In this document: positions 34,101 through 42,654 of the stretch, piece after piece
Layout of the letters: every line of letters starts with the position of its first letter
Position numbering within the stretch: position 1 is the stretch's first letter
Assembly (NCBI GenBank): GCA_020630975.1
Contig: JAHDID010000018.1
Coordinates: 1 to 48,805 of the forward strand
DNA: 48,805 nucleotides
From: Verrucomicrobiota bacterium
GTDB taxonomy: Bacteria > Verrucomicrobiota > Verrucomicrobiia > Verrucomicrobiales > DEV007
Reading direction: 5' to 3'
Made by a program: the position numbers and the translations under genes
Notes under the pieces: model-generated
The model's database searches: none
Seen by the model: only the letters and a program-made list of their open reading frames with translations
Told to the model about the DNA's origin: nothing

Positions 34101-36770
34101 TGGGCGAGCGACGGGGAGCTGTGGCCGATCGTGCAGTCGAGTCGTGACTCGCAGCGGGTGATCGATCGACTGTATTACGAAGTGCAGACTTTTCCTATGC
34201 TATCCGACGAGGCGGAGACGGCTTTGATGGAGTGGACTCAGCAGCGTCGTCATCTGGAGTTTGCCTATCGACCCACTGCGGACTATGCGGTGCGCCTGCG
34301 CGCGATAGAGGAGGCGGCTCGATTGGGCTATAGGCTGGAGCAGGGGACAGATAGGGAGCAGATGTGGTCTGCCTACTACGGAGGTGATCTGGATCTATTG
34401 AAACAGGCGGTAGCGGGGGATTGGGTGTCGCAGTTTGCGCTTGCGCAGGCTCAGGCAGGAGTGGGTAAGCTGGTCGATAGGGTCGAGTGGGCTGCGTTTG
34501 CCTATTACCTGGTGCTCAAACATGCTGATGGGGTGCCAGACGGTGTCGCCGAGCAGTTGGCGGAGATGGAGAGTCTGGCGAGTCTCACGCAGAAATATAT
34601 ATTCGACCAGTTGGTCAAGAAGCGGCGCTTTGGCGAAGTGCTACAGCTAGCAGAGGCCATGCAGGTGCAGGGCGATTTTGCTTATCTGGTATCTCACGTG
34701 GCAGGGTGGATGGGAGAGCGAGAGGCGCAGTCGAAATGGCTCGCGGTGGCGGCCGCATCGATAGGGCCTCTACAGTACGGCGGCGCGCTTTCTGCTCTCG
34801 ATCAATTGGCGGTGCTGGATAGTCTACGCTCTGGGATCGGTGTAGCTATACCCGAGAGCCGGACGGAATTAACTGATCTGCAGTATGGTATTTTGCGCCA
34901 GCTGTCGGCTGGTGATTGGCCGGAAGGAGGGTTTGCCCCATTGGCGGCGGCACTACTACAGCTCGAGCCCCGTGTGTATGGAGATGAGGTGAGGCTACCG
35001 GCTTCGCACTTTGGCGTGGAGAGAGTGGCAAAGGAGATGCAATTCTATATCGATTTGCTTCCGCTATCGGTGCGGCGAGAGCATGATTTATTCGAAGGGT
35101 TCGATGGGATTGAGTCTTCCGATAGTTTGCGTATGACCCGACTGATCGAGAGCTATCATGCTATGCCTTTGGCCGATCGCGAAGCCTCTGTGAGAGAGAG
35201 GTATCGGGAATGGGGCACTGAGGGGAGTCAGGTAGAGTTTGCCGATCGACTAGGGGATTACGGGTATCATTACCACGCCGCTCAGGTGTACCGCTGGCTG
35301 ATGGTCTGGAGCCAGCGAGCGGAGCCTGCTGACTTTGCCTGGTATCGAGAAGCCTTCCGAGCCAGCGAACAATCGATGGACACCAAGCGGCTGGCGGGGA
35401 TTCTCTCCAATCTAGACACGGGGCATCTGGAGAAACCTACTGGGCTGACCGATGCGATGCTGGCCCAGCAGCGGGCACGTTTCTTCCGGCTCAATCGAGA
35501 TATCGAGATGCTGCTATACTATAGTCAGCCAGTGGATAGTGGCTCGCACCGCCCTTTCCAGAGTGAACTGCTGAGGACTTATCTCGAGCAGGGGCAGTCT
35601 GAGGCTGCTATGAGGTTGCTCGAGTCGATGCGCCTGCGAGAGGAGACCGAGCGCAGTGATGACTTGGTGGGGGCAGAGTTATTCTTGGCTAGTGGGGACG
35701 CCGAGCAGGCTCTCGAGTGGCTGGATCTGATACCGCTGGACCATAGCCAGCCAGATGTGGAGGCTGCAGCTCTGCGTGGCTACATAGCCATCGCGGCCGA
35801 GCGTGGCACTGAGGCTGAGTACAAGTGGTTGGTCGAGCGAGTGCTGGATCGGGGCGATTTCGCTATGCTTACACGCTATTTTGCAGTGCTCGTGGAGCGT
35901 GATCAGGATAGTTTGGCCGATCAGATGCTGCAGCGCTATGTCCAGCTAGAGCCGGCAGATAGCGATGCTCGTCTGATGTATATCGATAGGCTGCGAGCTG
36001 GAGGGCGGCGGATCGCGCGCGAGGTGCAGGCTTATCTGAGTGGTCTTACGGATTATCGTTATCGTGCGCCCAAGTTTGCCGAATGGCTGCACCGGCACCC
36101 CGAAGTACATCCCGTGGTGCTGCCTACTCTGCAGAAGCACCCGCATTGGTTTGCGCGGCTGTGTGCGGATTACATCGAGCAGCGGTTGGATTTGACGGCA
36201 GATTATCCAGATGAGGCACTGCTGTGCCTAGCTGAGTGGGGCGATGTCGGCCAGGCGGTAGTGCGAGATCTGTTGGGCGACCGTGTGGGGCCGGACATTC
36301 TGCCGGGGCAGGTGGCGCTGCAGCTGAAGCTTTTTCACACGATCCGCGATACCGAGCGTCTCGAGCAGTGCCACGCCACGCTGATGGATATGGCTGGGCA
36401 CATGAGTTTTTACTCTCAGTCTCTACAGCCTGGCTATGCCTCGATCACTAGTCTGTGGGGGGCACCCGAGCTATTGGCTGAGCTAGGCTACGATGAGCTG
36501 GCAGACTCACTGTATCGGCGGTTTTTCAGTCAGATCCGTCAGCATCGTAGCGATCTGGTACCGTTTGTGGCCAGCTATTTCGACCGTCTGGTAGCGAAAG
36601 GCGACCTGGAGACGGCCCGCTCTGTCTATCGCGACATATGTCACTATGATCTGGGTTTTGATGTGACTCGGGTGCTCGACTTTGAGGGGATCGAGAGTCT
36701 GGATGACTATGGCCTGACTCCGGCTGAAAAGTTGCAGATTGAGGAGCGGTTTGCTCTAAGAAAACAGTGA
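31104..36770 (+). CDS. Very large exported tetratricopeptide-repeat protein
   Basis: 1,888 residues from ATG 31104, which follows a GGTGGGGG stretch; a TTG at 31089 is the other option. The short hydrophobic start (MVFGFACLVLVAQEG) may be a signal peptide. Nearly all the rest is helical TPR-like repeats with the small/large residue pattern (for example AGQLNEARREYDRVVSALPD and ETDEAVAVLEQVWDL), enough for about 40 repeats. No enzymatic domain is evident, though the last 400 residues are less regular. Such proteins act as scaffolds in envelope complexes, for example in polysaccharide export or secretion. It is followed by two lipoprotein genes on the same strand. Confidence 0.85.
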   Translation: MVFGFACLVLVAQEGETSWTEADSRLANQYLTILQKQPEYGQVLDLLWALYEGKGQTDLLLGYISQAAQADGADVPRLIHAHLLRKAGQLNEARREYDRVVSALPDSVPALLAMAEISVRQQRTAKALSYYRRLTRLVPVEAENGADIRFRMADLLRDRGQRDEAVRLWQQVLESGETIDVSTRERIVQLMLESGATDEALDILEAQVDDSTAAAADRVAALGELMRVYEWLGDFPGAESTARRAMESLHYRHHQHSQIFERLVRLHERFGKLERLEERLNGAVLVTNPTEASLYLLAEYYRLTANAHGEATALEGLVQRVAGDVDYRIRLAEALMRCDRAGEAAVVLDHIFADTDRPALHLVLLRAEIDLREGEQEAAEQRLSLYLESHPDDADAREEITEFAQEHYMDQLVETLLRRSSDRSGDKDAEAPIQLARFLKDRGQDAQARDVLAKYVAEAGETQTERSRRLHSAAIAYREIGLLEDAHRTIQNALELSPESIVYLDVLASILVDQDETDEAVAVLEQVWDLHEEIASKTDVDQKIFSLLRSSAEASSYKKPMPEQAIDSIYNYRRAAAMASRTAYREADEAPPQVLLDYFEKLRRTANRSREVADRYRAGWWAFKLQKNNECLFQLQAVEMDTGQIVLEVEELLLEYAMQNEKNSAMAKHLESLAVADPENADDYWRRWAEAKFKTGFEDIAVRKLKQLAAKPDASLQTLNSLAKVYAEQGNAQKQVEVWRVAYRKANLVERRRYIRHLTSALVEQQRIPEALAELAGGIEKESDQIQRRKLFEQQLTIASQHHHLPSLRDSYLKARRSRPFDRFYTEALGQVYVAMDSYREAFDTLKEAYYLSDRGDTTLLVQLGELANQVGDIDAAIYYTKQRLDRPDTAAGIDEWQELIGLLEQDLRLSEAAGLRRSLENRFAQDPGALGELGHYYWQQFYLGDAQRLFSAQVGLQPWSAQAQFDLALVTLELGDRELALQHFLRAIAESREVPVPSWASDGELWPIVQSSRDSQRVIDRLYYEVQTFPMLSDEAETALMEWTQQRRHLEFAYRPTADYAVRLRAIEEAARLGYRLEQGTDREQMWSAYYGGDLDLLKQAVAGDWVSQFALAQAQAGVGKLVDRVEWAAFAYYLVLKHADGVPDGVAEQLAEMESLASLTQKYIFDQLVKKRRFGEVLQLAEAMQVQGDFAYLVSHVAGWMGEREAQSKWLAVAAASIGPLQYGGALSALDQLAVLDSLRSGIGVAIPESRTELTDLQYGILRQLSAGDWPEGGFAPLAAALLQLEPRVYGDEVRLPASHFGVERVAKEMQFYIDLLPLSVRREHDLFEGFDGIESSDSLRMTRLIESYHAMPLADREASVRERYREWGTEGSQVEFADRLGDYGYHYHAAQVYRWLMVWSQRAEPADFAWYREAFRASEQSMDTKRLAGILSNLDTGHLEKPTGLTDAMLAQQRARFFRLNRDIEMLLYYSQPVDSGSHRPFQSELLRTYLEQGQSEAAMRLLESMRLREETERSDDLVGAELFLASGDAEQALEWLDLIPLDHSQPDVEAAALRGYIAIAAERGTEAEYKWLVERVLDRGDFAMLTRYFAVLVERDQDSLADQMLQRYVQLEPADSDARLMYIDRLRAGGRRIAREVQAYLSGLTDYRYRAPKFAEWLHRHPEVHPVVLPTLQKHPHWFARLCADYIEQRLDLTADYPDEALLCLAEWGDVGQAVVRDLLGDRVGPDILPGQVALQLKLFHTIRDTERLEQCHATLMDMAGHMSFYSQSLQPGYASITSLWGAPELLAELGYDELADSLYRRFFSQIRQHRSDLVPFVASYFDRLVAKGDLETARSVYRDICHYDLGFDVTRVLDFEGIESLDDYGLTPAEKLQIEERFALRKQ

Positions 36771-36818
36771 GGAAGAAATCTTGTCTAAACGCTGTAAATA
36801 GCGGATGATAGGCCCACT

Positions 36819-37559
36819 TTGAGGCACAAACCATGGCTACCCCGATGCGGCCAAACCCTCGCTGCTATAGCGATGGTCGCTCTGCTGTGCCAGTGCCAAA
36901 CCACCGAGCAGGCGGCTGCTGGCGGGGCTGATGCTCCGAAAAAAGGCTACAAGCGGACCGTCAAATCGACCCGTACCACCGGATACAGCATCCGTACCAA
37001 AGACGATGCTGAAGCGGAAAAGTTGAATTCAGGAAAGCTAGGAGCCTTAAGTAGCTACAAAACCGAAAAAGAGATCCGCGATAGCAAGGGCAAGCTGGTG
37101 CGGACTGAGAGGAAGACGATCTACGACGATAAGGACGGCAATACTGCTAACGAAACTGGGCGATCGTTTCGTGGCACCAAAGACGCCAAACTCGGTAAGA
37201 ATAAGTTTGGCGAAAAGCAGTTCAAGACACCGGAGTACATCAAGCGGCAGGAGTTTTCAGGAAACAAAGACTACGCAACCTCTCTGGCTCGTGAGAGTGG
37301 CGATGAGTCTAGTCTGGCAGAGAAGCTGTTTTCCACCAAATCGAAGAAATCAGGCATGAAAAGCGCTCGCGAGAGCGGCCAGAGTGCTAGTCAGGCGAAC
37401 AAATCTTTTGCGACCAAGTCAGATAGTCTTTCTGCTCGCAAGCGCACCGTAGAGCCTACGGGTGTGGCTGGGCAGGCGGGCTACGCCGAGAATGCCTACA
37501 TGAGCATGGACGACGTGAAAAAGCTGGTGAATCCAAGCTCCTACCGACCGAATCAGTAG
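36819..37559 (+). CDS. Lipoprotein of unknown function, TTG start
   Basis: 246 residues. The only in-frame start after the upstream stop at 36795 is TTG 36819, giving MRHKPWLPRCGQTLAAIAMVALLCQC with a lipobox-like Cys, so the first residues are approximate. The rest is hydrophilic and rich in Lys, Ser and Glu, with loosely repeated segments (ETGRSFRGTKDAKLGKNKFG; AEKLFSTKSKKSG; ANKSFATKSDS), probably extended or disordered. The conserved-looking end MSMDDVKKLVNPSSYRP may be a functional motif. No family recognised. It lies 49 bases after the TPR gene. Confidence 0.65.
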   Translation: MRHKPWLPRCGQTLAAIAMVALLCQCQTTEQAAAGGADAPKKGYKRTVKSTRTTGYSIRTKDDAEAEKLNSGKLGALSSYKTEKEIRDSKGKLVRTERKTIYDDKDGNTANETGRSFRGTKDAKLGKNKFGEKQFKTPEYIKRQEFSGNKDYATSLARESGDESSLAEKLFSTKSKKSGMKSARESGQSASQANKSFATKSDSLSARKRTVEPTGVAGQAGYAENAYMSMDDVKKLVNPSSYRPNQ

Positions 37560-37639
37560 GATTTGGTAGTGCTTGGTTAGGGTTGCAGCTTTTCGGGGAA
37601 GGCAGTAAAATAATCTTCGAACACAAACGTCAAACACTC

Positions 37640-38428
37640 ATGCAGCAGCGGTATTTTACCCTTCTTTTTCCGGCAATCCTGTTTGCCAGTCTCATCGCCT
37701 TCGTCGCGTGCACCACGGTGCCAGATAGTGGCCGCCGCCAGCTGAATCTCTTGTCGCCATCCGAGGAGGCCGCTCTCGGCATATCTGAGTTTGGCAAGAT
37801 GAAGAAGACCCTGAAGATCTCCACTCACCCCGGCTACAATGCCCAGGTGAAGAAAGTCGGCCACCGACTAGCGAAAGTGATGCCTGTGCCGAATGCCAAG
37901 TGGGAGTTCGTCGTATTTGAGGATCCGACGCCCAATGCCTTTGCTCTGCCGGGTGGTAAGGTCGGTGTGCACACTGGTCTTTTCCAGATCACCGAGAATG
38001 AGGCAGGTCTCGCGGCAGTGATGGGGCACGAGGTCGCTCATGTGGTGGCACGCCACTCAGGCGAGCGTCTCAGCCGGACAGCAGCTAGTGCCGGTGCCGT
38101 AGCCGTGGGTGCCTATATTTTAAATAAGACAGCCGATGTCGACCCGCGAGTAGCTGGAGGGGCTCTGGCTGCAGGCGCAGGGCTGAATCGATTGGCTCAC
38201 TCGCGGGCACAGGAGCTGGAGGCTGATCAGCTAGGCGCTCTCTACATGGCTAGAGCTGGCTACAATCCCGAGGAAGCAGTGAAACTCTGGGAGCGTTTCG
38301 CCGCCTACCGCAATAAGGCGGGCCAGAGCCAGGGGGTGGCTTTCCTACGCACACATCCTCTGGACTCGACTCGTATCGCGTCTCTGCAGGAGTACATGCC
38401 TACTGCTAAGGCAGAGTATCGGCCGTAG
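37640..38428 (+). CDS. M48-family metalloprotease lipoprotein (LoiP/BepA-like)
   Basis: 262 residues from ATG 37640. An open frame starts at 37583, but the later start gives a lipoprotein signal (LLFPAILFASLIAFVAC). The zinc site is HEVAH in VMGHEVAHVVARHSGERLS, and the second Glu ligand lies in QELEADQLGALYMARAGYNPEEA. A FALPGGKVGVHTGLF segment completes the family pattern. Such peptidases degrade misfolded outer-membrane or periplasmic proteins. The 3' end overlaps the convergent acyltransferase gene by 23 bases. Confidence 0.93.
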   Translation: MQQRYFTLLFPAILFASLIAFVACTTVPDSGRRQLNLLSPSEEAALGISEFGKMKKTLKISTHPGYNAQVKKVGHRLAKVMPVPNAKWEFVVFEDPTPNAFALPGGKVGVHTGLFQITENEAGLAAVMGHEVAHVVARHSGERLSRTAASAGAVAVGAYILNKTADVDPRVAGGALAAGAGLNRLAHSRAQELEADQLGALYMARAGYNPEEAVKLWERFAAYRNKAGQSQGVAFLRTHPLDSTRIASLQEYMPTAKAEYRP

Positions 38429-39488
38429 ATTTTTCTGGCACGGTTTGTTTCTGCCTCTGTTCTCGCAGACCATGATGCCGCGCTGTGTTGGTACCGTATA
38501 CCCATGGCACCCAACGCTGTATCAGCGGTGCGATCACTAGGGCTAGTAGGGCGACATTCACTAGGCTGGCTATCACTCCGACTACGGGGTGCTCACGGAT
38601 CGTCAGAGGCTGCCAGAGGGCATAGACATAGGCCGCAGAGAATCCGGAGAAGACCAGTGGATGCAGGGGAAAGATGGCGATCGTGTGCTGGGCGATCCGG
38701 TGCGATATGGGATGGCTGGGTAGACGGCACAGCACTAGGATCCAGCCTCCGGACAGCAGCAGAGCGGTCAGTAGAAAGGCGCCGAAATGGCCATAGTCAG
38801 ACACCCGCATATCGACCTTTTCATTCACATAGGCTAGCGCACTGCCTGCTAGGAGAGCGAGTCCTCCCCACAGCTCTGGATGGGCTACGCGGTCGATATA
38901 GCTGCCGCTGCGCAGCTCTCGACCGATCAGCAGAAAGACTTGAGCGACCAGCGCCTGCTCGATCTCGAATGGCAGGCACACGCCAGCAGGGATGAAATAG
39001 GCTGCGCTGGTAGCGGTGGCTATCGATAGGGGCCAGCGGCCCATCGCGGGTAGGCGTGCGAGACCGTAGCTCAGTGTCTGGGCCACGAGCAGGCAGGGCA
39101 GAAACCACAAGACCTCAGGCATGACTGTGTAGGTCGCATGACTACCAGTGCCGTATAGCGTGGCGAGTGTCGGCTGCCACCATAGGGTCTGGACGCCTGC
39201 TGCGGCATCGTCGCCGACATGGCGCAGGACCAGTAGCCAGGCGAGGTAGCCGATGGTAGCAAAGACAAAGTAGGGCACCAGTAGCGACCGGCACTGCCGC
39301 CGTAGCCAGGGGAGAAACTCCATGGTCTGGCTGGCCTTGGCACCGAGATACCCTGAGATCACAAAGAACAGCGGCAGGTGAAAGGCGTAGATCCAGCGAT
39401 CGATCCCCCAATCGACGGACAGAGAGTGTCCGTAGACGACCAAGACGATCGCCATAGCTTTGGTGTGATCGATCCAGGCTATCCGCAT
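38406..39488 (-). CDS. Acyltransferase-3 family membrane protein
   Basis: 360 residues with about ten membrane helices. The family signature is the N-terminal RIAWIDHTKAMAIVLVVYGH followed by FHLPLFFVISGYL, with His 21 the expected catalytic residue. Acyltransferase-3 proteins add acetyl or succinyl groups to exopolysaccharide, O-antigen or peptidoglycan. No glycan cluster surrounds it, so the acceptor is unknown. Confidence 0.92.
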   Translation of the reverse strand: MRIAWIDHTKAMAIVLVVYGHSLSVDWGIDRWIYAFHLPLFFVISGYLGAKASQTMEFLPWLRRQCRSLLVPYFVFATIGYLAWLLVLRHVGDDAAAGVQTLWWQPTLATLYGTGSHATYTVMPEVLWFLPCLLVAQTLSYGLARLPAMGRWPLSIATATSAAYFIPAGVCLPFEIEQALVAQVFLLIGRELRSGSYIDRVAHPELWGGLALLAGSALAYVNEKVDMRVSDYGHFGAFLLTALLLSGGWILVLCRLPSHPISHRIAQHTIAIFPLHPLVFSGFSAAYVYALWQPLTIREHPVVGVIASLVNVALLALVIAPLIQRWVPWVYGTNTARHHGLREQRQKQTVPEKSTADTLP

Positions 39489-39613
39489 GATTCGTTAAAG
39501 TTAGCTCAATTTATGAAAAATATAAAGAAGCGAGACTCTAGTCGTCGGCCTTTCTGATGATCGAGTTTCGGTTATGCTGTAGCCTCTAGTCGCTCATCAC
39601 TTATCCATTCACC

Positions 39614-40210
39614 ATGAATCGTGCTCTCTTTGATTTGGTAAACACCGCAGCCCTGATAATCGTGCTCATCACAGCGGTAGGTGGCCGCGCATTCGGTGAG
39701 GATATCGGTGCGAAACAGGTAGAAAGAATGGTCAAACTCAAGGCGATGAGAGAGATCGAGGTCGATGCCCAGGAGATGCGGTCCGAGGTCCTGAAACGTT
39801 GCTTTAAGGCGAAGCTATATTGGGTGGAAGTGGAGATGGGCGATCTCGACGGAGGGAGTTCCACAACGACCATGCCATTCGCCGAATCAAATGGCGCACT
39901 CGCATCGATCAAACTACCGAGTGTAGGTGGAGAAAGAATCGAGCATCTCCCTCGTATCATCGATCCAGCGTTCACACTGAAGACTGAGGCCGATGGCGAG
40001 ATCTTTCGGGAGGCGCTCGACCACTTGTACTTTAAAAATCGGCCATCATGGCAAGACAAGGTGGAGCTAAGAGTGGTGCAAAAAGGGCTCAAGTGGCACT
40101 TCATCGATGGCGATTTTTTCGACAAACTCAAAGCCATCACCATCGAGACGGATGCGGATGGGAAAATCCTTTCGGCGATCCGAGATCTAGGTCTAGTGGT
40201 GGCAGAGTAG
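39614..40210 (+). CDS. Hypothetical exported protein
   Basis: 198 residues. The N-terminus (MNRALFDLVNTAALIIVLITAVGGRAFGE) looks like a signal peptide with an Ala-Phe-Gly cut region. The mature part has a mixed alpha/beta pattern and one Cys (Cys 63); phrases such as KAKLYWVEVEMGDLDGG and ITIETDADGKILSAIRDLG suggest a beta-rich domain. No family recognised. Good codon use and a plausible signal support it as a gene. It precedes the AEC transporter gene by 41 bases. Confidence 0.65.
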   Translation: MNRALFDLVNTAALIIVLITAVGGRAFGEDIGAKQVERMVKLKAMREIEVDAQEMRSEVLKRCFKAKLYWVEVEMGDLDGGSSTTTMPFAESNGALASIKLPSVGGERIEHLPRIIDPAFTLKTEADGEIFREALDHLYFKNRPSWQDKVELRVVQKGLKWHFIDGDFFDKLKAITIETDADGKILSAIRDLGLVVAE

Positions 40211-40250
40211 CGATACACCCGCCTCTCCGAGCTTCGCGAGAATCCTATCT

Positions 40251-41201
40251 ATGCTTTCTTTCTGGACCATTCTGTCGGCTACCGCACCGGTATTTTTGAT
40301 ACTGGGAGTGGGCTTCCTGTTCCAGCGCCGAGGCTGGCTGAGCGAGGCTGTCGAGGTCGGTGTGGTGCGCTTGGCGCTAAACCTCCTAGTGCCTTGCCTG
40401 ATACTGACGACGATCCCGGGCAATCCAGGCCTACAGAGGCTATCCGATGCCTTTTGGGCGATTGGTTTCGGCTTTGGCGCTATTGTGGTGGGCTTTGGGG
40501 TAGCTGCTTTGGTGGCGACAGTGGCTAGGTTTAAAAAGGGTGATGGGCTGCGCACCTTCACCATTTGCACTGGCATCCAGAACTATGGCTACCTGCCGAT
40601 CCCCATCATCGCCGAGCTGTTTTCGACCGACTCGGGGCCTATGGGACTGGTCTTTGTCCATGGAGTGGGAGTGGAGCTGGCCATGTGGGGCATCGGTCTG
40701 ATGATCCTCACGCGCAAAGCGGGGCTGCGCTCCATGGTGAATGGGCCCTTCATCGCTGTGATGCTGGCGCTGCTGCTCAATTACACGGGCATTTACCGCT
40801 ACATACCGCGTCCGGTCGATACGGCCATGTCGATGCTGGGGCAGTGTGCGGTGCCGATCTCGGTGCTGATGATCGGGGCCACGATCGGGCGATTTTTTCA
40901 GAAAGAAGTCTTCACCGATGCCTGGCGAGTGGGCCTGTCGAGTGTGCTGGTGCGCATGATTCTGCTGCCTGCGCTGATCCTGCTGGCGGTCGTGTTTTTG
41001 CCTGCGCCACTGGCGCTCAAGCAGTTGATGATCATCCAGGCAGCGATGCCTGCAGCGGTTTTTCCGATCATTTTAGCGCGGATGTATGGCGGCAGTCCGC
41101 CGGTAGCCATTCAGGTGGTGCTGGCTACCTCTCTAGTCAGTGTGGTATCTTCGCCGATTCTGATCAGCCTCGGGTTGAGTTGGTTGGCGGAGTTTGGATA
41201 G
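40251..41201 (+). CDS. AEC-family permease (auxin efflux carrier type)
   Basis: 316 residues and about ten membrane helices in two five-helix halves. Typical features: LILGVGFLFQRRGWLSEAVEVGVVRLALNLLVPCLIL at the start, a FTICTGIQNYGYLPIPI segment, and QAAMPAAVFPIILARMYGG in the second half, as in malonate/malate and auxin-efflux-like carriers. It probably moves a small organic acid. The neighbouring small exported protein may be co-transcribed with it. Confidence 0.92.
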   Translation: MLSFWTILSATAPVFLILGVGFLFQRRGWLSEAVEVGVVRLALNLLVPCLILTTIPGNPGLQRLSDAFWAIGFGFGAIVVGFGVAALVATVARFKKGDGLRTFTICTGIQNYGYLPIPIIAELFSTDSGPMGLVFVHGVGVELAMWGIGLMILTRKAGLRSMVNGPFIAVMLALLLNYTGIYRYIPRPVDTAMSMLGQCAVPISVLMIGATIGRFFQKEVFTDAWRVGLSSVLVRMILLPALILLAVVFLPAPLALKQLMIIQAAMPAAVFPIILARMYGGSPPVAIQVVLATSLVSVVSSPILISLGLSWLAEFG

Positions 41202-41259
41202 AATATCTTGACTTTTTCCCATTGGAGCGTTTCGTACCCGCCCCGCGAGGGACACTTAT

Positions 41260-41331
41260 GGCAGGATAGCTCAGGGGTAGAGCAGAGGACTCATAAGCCT
41301 AAGGTCGGGAGTTCAAATCTCCCTCCTGCTA
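41260..41331 (+). tRNA. tRNA-Met (CAT anticodon), no encoded CCA
   Basis: A complete 72-base cloverleaf. The acceptor GGCAGGA (41260-41266) pairs with TCCTGCT (41324-41330, first pair G-T), D stem GCTC/GAGC, anticodon loop CTCATAA (41290-41296) with CAT at 41292-41294, T arm GGGAG-TTCAAAT-CTCCC, discriminator A 41331. The anticodon stem has mismatches at its two ends (G27-A43, A31-G39). Elongator Met is the likely identity, but CAT could also be Ile after lysidine modification. The 3' CCA must be added by the cca product. Confidence 0.93.
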
Positions 41332-41342
41332 TTTTAAAGTTT

Positions 41343-41380
41343 AAAAGACGCAATCGATTCAGTTCGGTTGCGTCTTTTTT
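41343..41380 (+). terminator. Rho-independent terminator after the tRNA gene
   Basis: A 14-base-pair stem (AAAAGACGCAATCG / CGGTTGCGTCTTTT, one G-T pair) with an 8-base loop, ending in a T run. It starts 12 bases after the tRNA. The core stem matches the hairpin at 43112-43143. Confidence 0.9.
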
Positions 41381-41436
41381 GTGGGTTTAGGGAGTTTTGG
41401 GCGGGGCTATAGGTCAGGCGTATTGGGGGGCTCAGA

Positions 41437-41510
41437 AGGAACTCTGGGGAGTTCCACTACCCTGCGTGCAGCCCTTGTCACACAAAGTAGAGGAAGACCC
41501 CAGTCTTCCT
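41437..41510 (+). repeat. Solitary copy of the three-hairpin repeat (family A)
   Basis: GGAACTC-TGGG-GAGTTCC, then CTAC ... GTAG, then AGGAAGAC-CCCA-GTCTTCCT (41491-41510): the same hairpin order as the tandem units at the right end of the window, with compensating base changes in the arms. It lies between the tRNA terminator and the 3' end of the - strand gene at 41533. Confidence 0.7.
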
Positions 41511-41532
41511 AGTCTTAGCTAGCCCGACTGGT

Positions 41533-42273
41533 TTAGAGGGCCAAAAGTCCGCCTCGTATTTCGTATCCGTTCAGAATGAGGGCGCAATCTGGTGGGAGCA
41601 TTTGTGTGATACTTTCGATGGTCTCTTCGCATTGGGTGGAGATCACCATGGATTCTAGCTGTGGGGTCTGTTTTAGCCAGAGCCAGTGGTTTGAAGTTTC
41701 GGGCTCGTTCGGCGTCAGATCTTCACCTGAGTCGAATGAGAGTGCGATAGATTTTAAATGAGGTAATTGCTCCAAGCCCTGTAGGGCTGCCAGGTGCTGA
41801 ACTGGATACTCCCTAAAAGAGAGTGTGTGCAAATGCGGGTGAGCGGCGATGTCTCGGAGAAATATTTCAATTGATTCTGTATTGATATTTTGCTCGCCAT
41901 TTCCAAACGAAACAGTGACCGATTCTAAGGTCCGTATGCGTCTGAGGCTTTTAGCGATTTTGCTCAACCCCTCGTTAGTCGGGAGAAAGCTAACAGCTTG
42001 AATGGGTTCAAAAATAGCAGCAACTCGTGGACCATCTACGAAATACCAATCTCTCTGATACAATTTTGCCCGATGAAGCAACCTCACGAATTCTTGCACG
42101 ATTTCAGGAATGTTAGGACCTTCCTCCTGATCGGGGTATAAAGCCAGCGCCCACACGCCGCTACTCTGTAGCTTCGCCACAGCATGATATCGACTTCCGG
42201 CCCAGACGAGGATCCCCAGCATTATCGAAATGAGCAAAACGATAATCAAAGAAACCCAACGATGAGGTGTCAT
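41533..42273 (-). CDS. Membrane-anchored leucine-rich-repeat-like protein
   Basis: 246 residues. One N-terminal membrane helix (WVSLIIVLLISIMLGILVWAG) anchors a domain facing outward. The second half has repeated short strands spaced 25-30 residues apart (LESVTVSFG, LHTLSFREY, LKSIALSFD, LESMVIST), a pattern like irregular leucine-rich repeats. No family assigned. GC is lower than in flanking genes. It converges with the tRNA unit, and the family A repeat lies at its 3' end. Confidence 0.65.
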   Translation of the reverse strand: MTPHRWVSLIIVLLISIMLGILVWAGSRYHAVAKLQSSGVWALALYPDQEEGPNIPEIVQEFVRLLHRAKLYQRDWYFVDGPRVAAIFEPIQAVSFLPTNEGLSKIAKSLRRIRTLESVTVSFGNGEQNINTESIEIFLRDIAAHPHLHTLSFREYPVQHLAALQGLEQLPHLKSIALSFDSGEDLTPNEPETSNHWLWLKQTPQLESMVISTQCEETIESITQMLPPDCALILNGYEIRGGLLAL

Positions 42274-42408
42274 TTTGAGGGGACGCGTGATGATAGTTCA
42301 GAGTATCGGGAATAACTAGAGTGCACAAGCGTATGGGGCAAAATATCTCGGACTGAATGCAGCTATCAGGGATTTGACGACCGCACGCAAATTCGGTATG
42401 ATGTCCTA

Positions 42409-42654
42409 ATGAATACTAGGACCGAGATTATCCCACTCCCTGATTTGGATAGTGGGGAGGCTATTGCATGTGCGGAGGTCGTAGAATCAGATATTGTCCT
42501 TACGATTGTTCGTGATGATGACGCAGAAGTAAAACGTCAGCAAGCAGGGCAGCGTTTTTTGGAGTTTGTCGATGATCTGCATAGCCGAGAGGCTGTGGAT
42601 TGTTCGATTTGGTCGGACCCCGACCCTAGAGTTCGGCACATTCTGGATCGATGA
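42409..42654 (+). CDS. Probable antitoxin of a VapBC-type pair
   Basis: 81 residues, acidic, no clear DNA-binding motif visible but an N-terminal beta pattern (TEIIPLPDL) and a C-terminal helix (QQAGQRFLEFVDDLHSRE). It is called an antitoxin because its last four bases (ATGA, 42651-42654) overlap the start of a PIN-domain gene, the usual antitoxin-toxin layout. The sequence alone would not identify it. Confidence 0.7.
   Translation: MNTRTEIIPLPDLDSGEAIACAEVVESDIVLTIVRDDDAEVKRQQAGQRFLEFVDDLHSREAVDCSIWSDPDPRVRHILDR

Noticed and set aside
40565-41269. Open frame of 234 codons on the + strand
   Set aside because: It overlaps most of the AEC permease in another frame, is rich in Ala, Gly, His and Asp without a fold pattern, and its end overlaps the tRNA start.
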